Counted from the first letter of the stretch, positions 34,877 through 43,841 are shown. The stretch: 64,000 nt of DNA from Azospirillum sp. SYSU D00513 (GCF_017356015.1 NZ_JAFIQV010000032.1:29999-93998), one strand, 5' to 3'. Numbers and translations are program-made. Notes: generated by a model from the letters alone, not told the origin.

Positions 34877-35317
34877 ATGCTAAAGAATAACCGAATTTAT
34901 ATCAAAGATAGCGGCGCTCCTTTAGATCCGGGTCAGAAGAAGAATTATGTGCTGGTAAGCAGTGAGGCTGCGAAACCGGTTGGGCATACCTCGTCCATGC
35001 GTCTTGCATCGGCTGCCTCTGCGGGTGTGCATAGATTTGGAAAGGTGAAGGTTGAACCTGCTAGCAAGCTGGATCTTCCTATGGCACTCGAAGCTCGGGG
35101 TCTGTCGGGCCGCAGGGTAGGGAACAAGGTCAGAGTGATTGTTCAGGTGAATGAAGCGGGGTACGTCCCGAATGGCGTGACGGTGCGTTCGCGGGTCTCC
35201 GGGAATATGTTCACGGGAGAGACATCTATCGACTCTCTGATGCTGCTCGAACGGGATCCTCATGTCCTTGCGGTGGAGGTTGGCAAGCCGTTGCGTTTGC
35301 AGGCCATCAGGGACTGA
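34877..35317 (+). CDS. Free prodomain-like protein divergent from the subtilase
   Basis: A 146 aa protein of no named family. Its C-terminal part (about 64-142: LDLPMALEARGLSG, then VRVIVQVNEAGYV and DPHVLAVEVGKPLRLQAI) aligns by eye with the N-terminal domain of the adjacent subtilase (LEFALDRQSRG, VTVIAKVKNLDAW, DDILSIEAARPLRPEL). Spacing is comparable and the conserved positions are hydrophobic V-I-V, D-x-x-L-x-V/I-E and R/K-PLR. The start at 34877 is chosen because AAGGAG lies 9 bases upstream; ATG 34814 would add 21 residues. This suggests a stand-alone propeptide, i.e. an inhibitor or folding chaperone for the protease. Confidence 0.72.
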   Translation: MLKNNRIYIKDSGAPLDPGQKKNYVLVSSEAAKPVGHTSSMRLASAASAGVHRFGKVKVEPASKLDLPMALEARGLSGRRVGNKVRVIVQVNEAGYVPNGVTVRSRVSGNMFTGETSIDSLMLLERDPHVLAVEVGKPLRLQAIRD

Positions 35318-35356
35318 GGTTTGGACTTCGCGTTCTGGTTTGCCACATGAAGGGGC

Positions 35357-36118
35357 ATGACGGATCGCAAGTCTTACCGATCGGACGTGAGCGACGCGGA
35401 GTGGAGCTTCGTCGCGTCTTACCTGAGCCTTTTGCCCGAAGACGCCGGTCGGTGCCGCCACGCGTTGCGTGAGGTGTTCAACGGGTTGCGTTACATCGTG
35501 AAGAGCAGCGCTCCGTGGCACCTGATGCCGAACGGCCTGCCGCCGTGGTGGATGACCTGCGCGCCACCCTGCGCTTGGCGGACTGGCGGGTGCCCGACCT
35601 CAGCGCCGTGTTCTTCGACAGCTGCACATTGCGCTCGACTCCGGAGAATGGAGGGCGCGCCGGCTATGATGGAGCCAAGCACAAGAACGGCTCCAAGACC
35701 GACGTGGCCGCCGACATGCTGGGCCATCCACTGGCCCAGCATGTCGGCGGCCACCGAGCAGGATCGGGCGTAGGCGCGATGCGCGGGCGCGGGCGGTCCA
35801 GGCGGTCACCGGCCAGAGCGTTGAACTGGCCTGGGTGGACCAAGGCTGCACCGGAGACGAACTCGCCCCGCGCCAACCAAGGACGAACACGGCATCCGTC
35901 TGGAAGCCGTTAGCACGCCGGAGGCCAAGCGCAGCTGCGTCCTGCTGACGCGCCGCTGGGTCATCGAGCGCTTCTTCGCCTGGGCTACACGCTTCCGACG
36001 TCTCGTGCGCGACTATGAGCGCTTGCCGGAAACCCTGGCAGGACTACACTTTGTCGTTTTCGCATTGCTCATGCTCGGCAAAGTCGTGGCGCCGCTCCAG
36101 GTCCCTAACAGCCTCTAA
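35357..36118 (+). pseudogene. IS5-family transposase remnant
   Basis: Starts intact, MTDRKSYRSDVSDAEWSFVASYLSLL ... VFNGLRYIVKSSAPWHLMPNGLPPWW, the classic IS5 N-terminus. It then continues in other frames: ADWRVPDLSAVFFDS, GYDGAKHKNGSKTDVAADMLGHPLAQHV, and finally RRWVIERFFAWATRFRRLVRDYERLPETLAGLHFVVFALLMLGKVVAPLQ before the stop at 36116. At least two indels and lost segments make it nonfunctional. No clear terminal inverted repeats were identified. A 23-base perfect inverted repeat lies inside it. Confidence 0.88.
35704..35754. repeat. Perfect 23-base inverted repeat inside the IS5 remnant
   Basis: Arms 35704-35726 and 35732-35754 are exact reverse complements (the core begins GTGGCCGCCGACATG and ends CATGTCGGCGGCCAC) with a five-base loop TCCAC. 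It falls on the transposase segment encoding DVAADMLGHPLAQHVGG. One arm was probably rewritten by template switching on the other, since transposases of this group do not normally carry such a hairpin. Confidence 0.85.
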
Positions 36119-37130
36119 AGATTTCTGCCCGAGGCCGCGAGCCATAAGCAGTGTGGCGGTTGGCGTCGCAAAAATTCGTGACGGAACCTCGCCACTTCGA
36201 CCCAAGAGCGGTAGCCCTATCCGACAGCTTTTTCCAGGCTTTGCAGATGAACTCGTAAGGTGTCAGACCCTTGAGAGTTTTGAGCCTTCGGGCAAGGTTG
36301 CAAGGGGCGACGAAGTCGGCGAGGTAGCACCGGAGTTGGTCGTGATTTTCGTAGCGGTAGCGTTTAACCGTGGCCTCTTTGAGCACGCGGTTTATGCGCT
36401 CTCCCTGACCGTTGGTCCAGGGATGGCGTGGTTTGGTCAGGCGGTGATCAATGTCGCCCTGAGCGCAGGACGGTTCGAAAGCGTGCGCTCGGAGGCGTTC
36501 CCCACCTTCCAGCGCGGCCTTAATGTCCGGTGCCGCCGAACTTGTATTGCCAGGCATGGTGAAGTGAATCCCGTTGTTAGTCAGCACTGTGTAGACCTGG
36601 TAGAAATAGCTGTGAGCAGGGCGCGCAAGAAATCCGCCACGACGCGTGTGGTCGCCTTCTCAAGCAGTTCGGTATCCGCAAACTTGGATGTACAATCGAT
36701 CGCCACGAACAGGTAGAGCTTGCCCTCCTCGGTCCGCACCTCGGCGATGTCGATATGGCAATAGCCGATCGGGTGGGGCTTGAACTTGCGCTTGTCGGGC
36801 TTGTCGCCTGATACCTCGGGCAGGCGACTGATGCCGTGGCGCTGAAGGCAGCGGTGCAAGGATGAGCGGGTCAGGTGAGGGATGGTCGCCTGCAGGGCAT
36901 ACAGGCAATCGTCCAGGGGCAGAAGCGTATGCTGGCGGAACGCGAGGATGGTCGCTTCCTCCTCCGCAGATAGTACCGTGGATTTCACCTCCTGTGGACT
37001 CGTCCGCCGGTCCGTAACTGTCTCATGCTTTTTCTACTTCGCCAGATCTTCGGGTTGATGCCGTACCGCCGAGCCAGAGCCATCAGGCTCTCTGACTATG
37101 CTGCATCACTCGACGCACCGCCTGTGCGTG
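36105..37130 (-). pseudogene. IS481-family transposase remnant
   Basis: Minus-strand transposase relic. The 5' part reads ...LARRYGINPK... then, in another frame, VTDRRTSPQEVKSTVLSAEEEATILAFRQHTLLPLDDCLYALQATIPHLTRSSLHRCLQRHGISRLPEV, followed by GYCHIDIAEVRTEEGKLYLFVAIDCTSKFADTELLEKATTRVVADFLRALL. After a frame change near 36585 it continues LTNNGIHFTMPGN ... HPWTNGQGERINRVLKEATVKRY to 36105. In the DDE core the second Asp (DNG) is replaced by Asn (NNG). Broken frames plus the lost Asp make it inactive. Its end overlaps the IS5 remnant's end by a few bases, so the two elements are nested or abutting. Confidence 0.87.
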
Positions 37131-37513
37131 GTGGCGCTTCTGTGGAGAACCTGGCCTATAACGCATCTAGTCCGGAGCAAACCAATGCTTTTCAATGATT
37201 TTCGGAGTCCTGACTCTGAACTTCGTGCCAAATAATTCCCATTAATGTTCTATGGCCTGCCCTGCAAAGATCTTTTAAGTGTACTCTAAGATTGTCGCTT
37301 CATTGCAGATTTCTATCTTAGCTACATTTTATAGACATGCATCACGGATGCCAGCGCGGCCACCCATTGTTCACGCGATCTGAATAATCATGTTCGGAAC
37401 AGCGCGTTTATCGCCAACCCAGGGAAGGCTACTTCTTGGTCCACGGCCGGCGCACGACGCACCGGCACAAACCAGGGGCTCCGGATCGGAGCCCGGACCC
37501 AAGGAGAAGACCG
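37131..37513. other. AT-rich intergenic region
   Basis: About 380 bases from the IS scar to the next gene. AT-rich in the middle (37190-37370), with no reading frame or RNA that I trust. Probably decayed element DNA plus the promoter of the 37514 gene. Confidence 0.5.
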
Positions 37514-38059
37514 ATGACCATCCGCCACACCATTGCCGCCGCCGCGCTGTCCGCCGCCGCCCTGCTGTCGGGCACCGCCCTTGCCGGCGACTTCGCGTCG
37601 GACCTGCGCGAGGCCACCATCCTCGGCCAGACCGCGAACCGCGACGTCCGTGAGGCGGTCGCGCCGGCCCTGAAGGCTGCCCGGTCGCTCGAGGCTTTCG
37701 GCGACACGGCCCAGGCGCGGGACTTCCTGGCCTACGCCCGCGGCCAGCTCGGCCTTTCCAACGGCTCGGCCCTGGTCGCCACGCCGGTCGTGGCCGGCCC
37801 GGCCGTCGGCGCCGCGAGCTTCGACGCGCAGCTGACCGAAGCCATGGACGCCCTGTCCGGTGCTGGCCGCGACGTCCGTGAGGCCGCCGCCCCGTCGCTG
37901 AAGGCAGCCCAGGCGTTCAGCACCCAAGGTAAGCAGGCGCAAGCACGGGATCACCTGAACTTCGCCCGCGGCAAGCTCGGCCTCGCCATCCCCGCCGAGA
38001 GCCGGACCGCCAAGGTCGATCTCAACCAGGTCGCCGAACTGCGGGACGAAGCCCACTGA
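37514..38059 (+). CDS. Secreted helical protein with an internal duplication
   Basis: A 181 aa exported protein: signal MTIRHTIAAAALSAAALLSGTALAGD, then two copies of a helical unit of about 55 residues. The first (DFASDLREATILGQTANRDVREAVAPALKAARSLEAFGDTAQARDFLAYARGQLGL) and second (SFDAQLTEAMDALSGAGRDVREAAAPSLKAAQAFSTQGKQAQARDHLNFARGKLGL) share GRDVREA-APxLKAA and the A-R-x-F/H-L-x-x-A-R-G-x-L-G-L endings, joined by a valine/alanine linker. AAGGAG precedes the ATG. I recognise no family name. Upstream of the LodA/LodB-type pair, but 157 bases apart. Confidence 0.82.
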   Translation: MTIRHTIAAAALSAAALLSGTALAGDFASDLREATILGQTANRDVREAVAPALKAARSLEAFGDTAQARDFLAYARGQLGLSNGSALVATPVVAGPAVGAASFDAQLTEAMDALSGAGRDVREAAAPSLKAAQAFSTQGKQAQARDHLNFARGKLGLAIPAESRTAKVDLNQVAELRDEAH

Positions 38060-38216
38060 TGCGGGCGCAGGTGCGGCAAACCCCCCGCCGCCCGGCAGAA
38101 CGCAAAGAAAAGATGCCTGGCAATACATACGCATGACTTAGGGGCAGGTAAGCGCTTATTCCTTTAACGAAACCATCCTATGCTCCCACCAAAGCAGTAC
38201 TCAATATGGGGGAGCA

Positions 38217-40295
38217 GTGATGGCCGCCGACAACAGCAACCGCCCGGCGGGCGGGATCAAGCGCCGCGATTTCCTGGCGACCGCCGGTCTGGCGTCGATG
38301 GCGATGCCGCTCATGGCGCGGGCCGCCTTCGCGCAGAACGCGCCGGCCACGCCTCCGGCCGACACCGCCATCGCGCGGCTGGCTGTCTATCCGCCGCTGG
38401 GCATCTGCCGCGTCGGCAACAGCACCAACCCCAAGCAGGGCGAGGGCTGGTTCCTGGCGCCCGAGGTGCCGGGCCTGCCCGCCCTGCCGAACGGCGACTA
38501 CAAGGACGGCGACCAGCGGATCAAGAAGCAGGTCCAGCGCTTCCGCGTCTACGCCTTCAACAAGGCGGGCGAGGTCATCCGCGAGGTGACGGCGGCCGAG
38601 GCCCGGATCGAATGGACCGTCCATGTCGCCAACACCAAGGCGGCCTGGTACGGCTTCAACAACCCGCTCGACAACGGCGAGGCGGCGCCGGGCCTGCCCG
38701 GCCAGCCGCGCAACCAGTTCGTCATCGGGAACGACAAGCGCGCCGAAATGCTGGTGATCGATCCCGGCCCGCGTTCCATCGTCGGCATCGGCGAGAACGG
38801 CGACGGCGCCAGCCCGGCCTACGACATGGTCGGGCGTTTCTGGAAGAAGCTGGACATCAAGCTCGGCCATCTGCGCACCGACGACCGGGGCCGGCTGCTC
38901 GTCTTCCCCGGCGACGGCGTGTCGCAGTCGGCGGTGCCGAACAACCCGATCAGCAACTTCTCCGACAATGACGGCTGGCAGGACGACTGGTGCGACGGCG
39001 TCGTCCAGGCGAAGGTCACCTTCACCGGCGGCGGGCCGAACCTGGAGGTCGAGAACGGCTGGGTCGCCTGCTGCGGCCCGGACTTCGCCCCCGACATTCC
39101 CCCCTTCATCTCGCTCTACGACGTCATCAACGACCTGAACGTCGAGGCGGGCTGGACCCAGCCGCCGCAGGGCAAGCTGTCCTTCCAGAAGTACATCTAC
39201 CCACTGTTCCACCGGCTGGCGCTGATGGACTGGGTGGCGGCGGCCTCCAACCTCGACCAGGGCTGGATCAGGATCGGCGACTTCTCCGACCCCGCCTACA
39301 TGAAACGGCTGGCGGACCCCTCCCCCGCGAACCAGACGTTCCGCGAGGGCGTGCTGGCGGCGATCCGCGATCCGAACAGCGAGGACCAGCAGCAGTACAA
39401 GCTGCCCTACATGCCGGGCGACGGAATCAACTACAGCGCCTCGCCGCTACGCTGGTTCAAGATGCCGAAGGCGCAATACGCCCTGCTGGCGGCCTGGGCC
39501 AAGGGCGAGTTCGAGAACGACCTGACGGACGGCGCGCCGGCCGTCGTCGATCTCGACTCCATCCCGCTCTCCGAACGGCCCGAGGCGCTGACCCGCGCCG
39601 CGCTGGAGCCCTGCTCGGGCGGCGCCTTCCACCCCGGCGTCGAGCTGACATGGCCCTTGCGTCACAAGGAGCTGTACCGCGGCCCCTTCCGCATCGCCCT
39701 GTCCACGGCGCGCGACCCGTCGCTGATCCAGGATCTCGGCCTGCTGCTGACGCCGGAAAAGGCCTTCCAGGGGCATGGCAAGACGCCGCCCGCCGTCGCC
39801 CCGCAGATGCCGGGCGACCTGACGCGCTGGATGGGTCTGCCCTGGCAGTGCGACGCCTTCAGCTGCCAGCAGGTCGTCTTCTCCAACGACTTCCCCGCCG
39901 CCACATGGTGGCCGGCCCTGCTGCCGATCGACGTGCTGCCGCAGCTCTATTACGACAAGCTTATGGACAAGGACCTGGCTCCGGCCGAGCGGCTGAAGTT
40001 CTTCGAAAGCCGGGTGGCCTGGTCGCGCGGCGTCGCCGGTATCGGCTATCACGCCGAGGCCAGCTACACCGACGGGCTGAACCAGATGATCTATCTGTGG
40101 GACCGCATGGGCTTCGTGGTGAGCCGCCCCGGCCCGACGGACGCGGGCCGGCCGGAGGCGATTCCGGGCACCCTCTATGTCGAGGTCGGGCGCGGGTCGA
40201 TGGATCTGTTCCTGGACCAGCCGCCGAACCGGGGCCTGACCCCGCTGAGCCCGCAGCAGACCCAGACCTCCCCGGCGGCCCGCAACCCGACATGA
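38217..40295 (+). CDS. LodA/GoxA-type quinoprotein oxidase (CTQ cofactor)
   Basis: A 692 aa protein of the LodA (L-lysine epsilon-oxidase) / GoxA (glycine oxidase) family, which make H2O2 and ammonia using a cysteine tryptophylquinone built from the protein's own residues. Diagnostic motif EPCSGGAFHPGVELTW (Cys466), then GLPWQCDAFSC (Trp543) and ATWWPALLPIDVLP; the cofactor Cys is Cys466 and the Trp is probably in the PWQ segment (Trp543, or Trp538). A twin-arginine signal (IKRRDFLATAGLASMAMP...AFAQ) at the N-terminus indicates folded export, so oxidation would take place outside the cytoplasm. It overlaps the LodB-type gene by ATGA. The substrate cannot be assigned. Confidence 0.9.
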   Translation: MMAADNSNRPAGGIKRRDFLATAGLASMAMPLMARAAFAQNAPATPPADTAIARLAVYPPLGICRVGNSTNPKQGEGWFLAPEVPGLPALPNGDYKDGDQRIKKQVQRFRVYAFNKAGEVIREVTAAEARIEWTVHVANTKAAWYGFNNPLDNGEAAPGLPGQPRNQFVIGNDKRAEMLVIDPGPRSIVGIGENGDGASPAYDMVGRFWKKLDIKLGHLRTDDRGRLLVFPGDGVSQSAVPNNPISNFSDNDGWQDDWCDGVVQAKVTFTGGGPNLEVENGWVACCGPDFAPDIPPFISLYDVINDLNVEAGWTQPPQGKLSFQKYIYPLFHRLALMDWVAAASNLDQGWIRIGDFSDPAYMKRLADPSPANQTFREGVLAAIRDPNSEDQQQYKLPYMPGDGINYSASPLRWFKMPKAQYALLAAWAKGEFENDLTDGAPAVVDLDSIPLSERPEALTRAALEPCSGGAFHPGVELTWPLRHKELYRGPFRIALSTARDPSLIQDLGLLLTPEKAFQGHGKTPPAVAPQMPGDLTRWMGLPWQCDAFSCQQVVFSNDFPAATWWPALLPIDVLPQLYYDKLMDKDLAPAERLKFFESRVAWSRGVAGIGYHAEASYTDGLNQMIYLWDRMGFVVSRPGPTDAGRPEAIPGTLYVEVGRGSMDLFLDQPPNRGLTPLSPQQTQTSPAARNPT

Positions 40296-41407
40296 GCGCC
40301 GCCGGCGCGGATGTTGCCGACGTCGCCGTCATCGGCGGCGGCGTCGCCGGTGCCGCCGCCGCCCTGACGGTGGCCGGCGCCGGCCGGACGGTGCTGTGCA
40401 TCGGCCCGGAAGAGGGACCGGAGGACCGGCCGGGCGAGTTCCTGTCCCCGGCCGCCAACGCCATCCTGGCGGAACTCGGGCTGGCGGAACTGGTCGATTC
40501 CGGCCCGCACCGGGTGGCGAACGCCACCTACGCGGCCTGGACCGCGCCGCTGCTGGCCCAGCGCAGCGCCATCACCCACACGGAGGGGCCGGGGCGCGTG
40601 CTCGACCGCCCGGCCTTCCAGCACGCGCTCTCCGGCGCCGTGGCCCGCGCCGGGGTGCCTCGGCTCGCCTCCCCGCTCGCCGCCGTGGAGCGGGACGGCG
40701 GGACGTGGCGCCTGACGCTCGCCGACGGAACGGAACACAAGGCGCGCTTCCTGATCGACGCGAGCGGCCGGGCCGCCGTCGTGGCGCGCCGCTTTTCCGC
40801 CCGCCGCCGCGCCGACCGGCTGGTGGCGGCCTATGGCTTCCTGACGCAGCGGGACGAGGATGTGGAGCCGACCCCCGCCACGCTGATCGAGGCGGTGGCG
40901 GAGGGCTGGTGGTACGCGAGCCTGCTGCCGGACCGGCGGCTGGCGCTCGCCTTCTTCTCCGACCCCGACCGGCTGCCGCGCGGCCTGTCGCGCGACCCCG
41001 GCCTGTGGCGGGCCATGCTGAAGGACACGGAATGGGTGGCGCGTTGGCTGGACAGCGCCGGCTATGAGGATTTTGCTGCGCCCAGGCTCGCCAGCGCCGG
41101 CACCCTCTGGCTGGAGCGAGCCGCGGGGGACGGCTGGGTGGCGGCGGGCGACGCGGCGGCGGCCTTCGACCCGCTTTCCTCCCACGGACTGACCTCGGCT
41201 CTGTGGGGCGGTCGCCGCGCGGCACAGGCGGCACTGGCGGCATTGGACGGCGACGCGGGACCGCTCGACCGTTACGCGGCCACGCTCAATGGGGCGGTCG
41301 GGGAGTTCCTGAAGCAGCGCCGGGCCGTCTACGCCGAGGTGCGGCGCTTCGCCGGGCAGCCCTTCTGGCGGCGCAGGGCGGAGATGCCGGACGCGCCGGT
41401 GGCCTGA
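40292..41407 (+). CDS. LodB-type flavoprotein for quinone cofactor maturation
   Basis: A 371 aa FAD-dependent protein of the LodB/GoxB class (tryptophan-halogenase-like monooxygenase). Visible: VAVIGGGVAGAAAALTVAGAG (GxGxxG FAD site), DASGRAAVVARRF in the middle, and GDGWVAAGDAAAAFDPLSSHGLTSALW as the GD/ribityl-phosphate motif. In LodA/LodB systems this partner is required to form the cysteine tryptophylquinone. The ATGA overlap with the LodA-type gene supports a shared role in the cytoplasm before Tat export. Confidence 0.92.
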   Translation: MSAAGADVADVAVIGGGVAGAAAALTVAGAGRTVLCIGPEEGPEDRPGEFLSPAANAILAELGLAELVDSGPHRVANATYAAWTAPLLAQRSAITHTEGPGRVLDRPAFQHALSGAVARAGVPRLASPLAAVERDGGTWRLTLADGTEHKARFLIDASGRAAVVARRFSARRRADRLVAAYGFLTQRDEDVEPTPATLIEAVAEGWWYASLLPDRRLALAFFSDPDRLPRGLSRDPGLWRAMLKDTEWVARWLDSAGYEDFAAPRLASAGTLWLERAAGDGWVAAGDAAAAFDPLSSHGLTSALWGGRRAAQAALAALDGDAGPLDRYAATLNGAVGEFLKQRRAVYAEVRRFAGQPFWRRRAEMPDAPVA

Positions 41408-41572
41408 TCCCGCCGGTGCCCGGCGCGGTCGGCCTTTTGCTGCACCGCTTATCTACAAAACCATTCGGTATTTATGAAAAATAATGTCTTGCGAACGCGT
41501 AGGATTGCTCTTAGCGTCCCGCCGCCTAGATCTTAATCGAATTGCCCTTCCCTTATCCCAGGTTGCCCGATC

Positions 41573-42346
41573 ATGAAATGGCTGAAGTCGCTCCTCGTCG
41601 CCGCAGCGCTCCAGACGATCGCCGTGGCGCCCGTCCATGCCCAGTCGAACCTCGACCAGATCAAGACGGCCGGGGTCTTCAAGATCGGCACCGAAGGGAC
41701 CTACGCGCCCTTCACCTTCCATGACGCGTCCGGCGCGCTGGTCGGCTTCGACGTGGAGATCGGGCGGGAGATCGCCAAGCGGATGGGCGTGAAGGCGGAG
41801 TTCCTGGAAGGCAAGTGGGACGGGCTGATCGCCGGGCTGGACGCCAAGCGCTACGACGCCGTGATCAACCAGGTCGGCATCACCGAGGCCCGCAAGCAGA
41901 AGTACGACTTCTCCGAGCCCTACATCGCCAGCAAGGCGGCGCTGATCGTGCGCGCCGACAACGAGGCTATCAAGGGCTTCGGCGACCTGAAGGGCAAGCG
42001 GGCGGCGCAGTCGCTGACCAGCAACTTCGGCAAGCTGGCGGAGAGCAACGGCGCCCAGCTCGTGGCGACGGACGGCTTCGACCAGTCGATCCAGCTCGTG
42101 CTGAACGGGCGCGCCGACGCGACCGTCAACGACAACCTGTCCTTCCTGGACTTCAAGAAGCACAAGCCCGACGCCCGGGTGAAGGTCGCGGCGACGCAGG
42201 ACAAGGCCGACTATTCCGGCGTCATCATCCGCAAGGGCGAGCCGCAGCTGCTGGCCGCCATCAACGAGGCGCTGGCGGCGATGAAGGCCGACGGCACCTA
42301 TCAGGCGATCTCGGAAAAATACTTCGGCCAGGACGTTTCGAAGTAA
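41573..42346 (+). CDS. Polar amino-acid ABC transporter substrate-binding protein (cystine-like)
   Basis: A 257 aa periplasmic SBP of family 3. The signal peptide MKWLKSLLVAAALQTIAVAPVHA precedes QSNLDQIKTAGVFKIGTEGTYAPFTFHDASGALVGFDVEIGREIAKRMGVKAEFLEGKWDGLIAGLDAKRYDAVINQVGIT, the standard lobe I opening. It most resembles FliY/TcyA-type cystine or polar amino-acid receptors. It is the first gene of a complete importer with permease and ATPase. Its promoter lies in the AT-rich 165 bases upstream. Confidence 0.93.
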   Translation: MKWLKSLLVAAALQTIAVAPVHAQSNLDQIKTAGVFKIGTEGTYAPFTFHDASGALVGFDVEIGREIAKRMGVKAEFLEGKWDGLIAGLDAKRYDAVINQVGITEARKQKYDFSEPYIASKAALIVRADNEAIKGFGDLKGKRAAQSLTSNFGKLAESNGAQLVATDGFDQSIQLVLNGRADATVNDNLSFLDFKKHKPDARVKVAATQDKADYSGVIIRKGEPQLLAAINEALAAMKADGTYQAISEKYFGQDVSK

Positions 42347-42382
42347 GCTGAGGCTCCGGCTTACCCGAAAGGTCTTCGTCCC

Positions 42383-43063
42383 GTGCCGCACTGGCTTGCG
42401 CTGATGGTGGATTCGCTCGGCCCGCTCCTGTGGGCCGGGCTGGTCTTCACCGTGCCGCTCACCCTGTCCTCCTTCGCGCTCGGCCTGCTGGTCGGGCTGG
42501 CGTCGGCCGTCATCCGGCTGTTCGGGCCGAAGCCGCTGGCGGCACTGGTCCGCTTCTACGTCTGGATCATCCGCGGCACGCCGCTGCTGGTGCAGCTCTT
42601 CCTGATCTTCTACGGGCTGCCCAGCGTCGGCATCGTGCTGGACGCCTTCCCGGCGGCGCTGATCGGCTTCACGCTGAACGTCGGCGCCTACACCTCGGAG
42701 ATCATCCGCGCGGTGATCGCCTCGGTCCCGCGCGGCCAGTGGGAGGCCGCCTATTCCATCGGCATGAGCTGGTCCCAGGCCATGCGCCGGACCATCCTGC
42801 CCCAGGCGGCGCGGGTGGCGGTGCCGCCCCTGTCCAACACCTTCATCTCGCTGGTGAAGGACACCTCCCTGGCCGCCGCCATCACGGTGCCGGAGCTGTT
42901 CCAGGCCGCACAGCGCATCGTCGCCACCACCTACGAGCCGCTGATCCTCTACATCGAGGCGGCGCTGATCTACCTGGCGCTCAGCTCGGTCCTGTCGGCG
43001 CTGCAGGTCCGGCTGGAAAAGCGGCTCAACCGTTACGGCGGATTCCTGGAGGCCCGGTCATGA
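42383..43063 (+). CDS. Polar amino-acid ABC transporter permease
   Basis: A 226 aa His/Glu/Gln/Arg-type permease (HisM/YecS/TcyB class) with five hydrophobic segments. LVRFYVWIIRGTPLLVQLFLIFYGLPSVGI and AYSIGMSWSQAMRRTILPQAARVAVPPLSNTFISLVKDTSLAA are the conserved coupling and EAA regions. It begins with GTG at 42383, 36 bases after the binding-protein stop. The ATG of the ATPase overlaps its stop (ATGA). It would function as a homodimer. Confidence 0.93.
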   Translation: MPHWLALMVDSLGPLLWAGLVFTVPLTLSSFALGLLVGLASAVIRLFGPKPLAALVRFYVWIIRGTPLLVQLFLIFYGLPSVGIVLDAFPAALIGFTLNVGAYTSEIIRAVIASVPRGQWEAAYSIGMSWSQAMRRTILPQAARVAVPPLSNTFISLVKDTSLAAAITVPELFQAAQRIVATTYEPLILYIEAALIYLALSSVLSALQVRLEKRLNRYGGFLEARS

Positions 43064-43818
43064 TCCGCCTCACCGGCATCGAGAAGCGCTTCGGCGAGCT
43101 GGCCGTGCTGCGCGGCGTGTCGCTGACCGTCGCGGAGGGCAGCGTCACCGCCCTGATCGGCCCGTCCGGCGGCGGCAAGAGCACGCTGCTCCGCTGCATC
43201 AACCTGCTGGAGATCCCGACGGCCGGCACGGTGCGGATCGGCGACGCCGAACTCGCCTTCCGCCCCGGCGCCAAGCCCGACCGGGCCGGGGTCCAGGCGA
43301 TCCGCCGCCAGACCGGCATGGTGTTCCAGAACTTCCAGCTCTTCCCCCACCAGACGGCTGCCGGCAACGTCATGGAAGGGCTGGTGACCGTGCTGAAATG
43401 GCCGGCCGACCGGGCGCGGGCGCGGGCCATGGAGCTGCTGGAGAAGGTCGGCATGGCGCACAAGGCCGATGCCTGGCCGGCCACCCTGTCCGGCGGCCAG
43501 CAGCAGCGCGTCGCCATCGCCCGCGCGCTGGCGCCCTCCCCCCGCGTGCTGCTCTGCGACGAGCCGACCTCGGCGCTCGACCCCGAACTGTCGGGCGAGG
43601 TGGTCGAGGTGCTGGCCCAGCTCGCCCGCGAGGGCACGACCATGGTCATGGCGACCCACGACCTCCGCCTCGCCTCGGCCATCGCGCATGAGGTGGTGTT
43701 CCTGGAGGCCGGCACGGTGGTCGAGACCGGCCCCGCGCGCGATCTGTTCGACCGCCCGGCGCAGGAGCGCACGAAGCGCTTCATCTCCACCCTAACGCAG
43801 GCGGTGCCGGGCGCCTGA
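43060..43818 (+). CDS. Polar amino-acid ABC transporter ATP-binding protein
   Basis: A 252 aa GlnQ/TcyC-type ATPase. Walker A GPSGGGKST, Q-loop MVFQNFQLFPHQT, signature LSGGQQQRVAIARAL and Walker B LLCDEPTSALDPEL with H-loop ATHDL. The start overlaps the permease stop in ATGA. A longer frame upstream is a shadow of the permease gene. Completes the three-gene importer 41573-43818. Confidence 0.95.
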   Translation: MIRLTGIEKRFGELAVLRGVSLTVAEGSVTALIGPSGGGKSTLLRCINLLEIPTAGTVRIGDAELAFRPGAKPDRAGVQAIRRQTGMVFQNFQLFPHQTAAGNVMEGLVTVLKWPADRARARAMELLEKVGMAHKADAWPATLSGGQQQRVAIARALAPSPRVLLCDEPTSALDPELSGEVVEVLAQLAREGTTMVMATHDLRLASAIAHEVVFLEAGTVVETGPARDLFDRPAQERTKRFISTLTQAVPGA

Positions 43819-43841
43819 CGCCGGTCAGACCCTGATACTGG

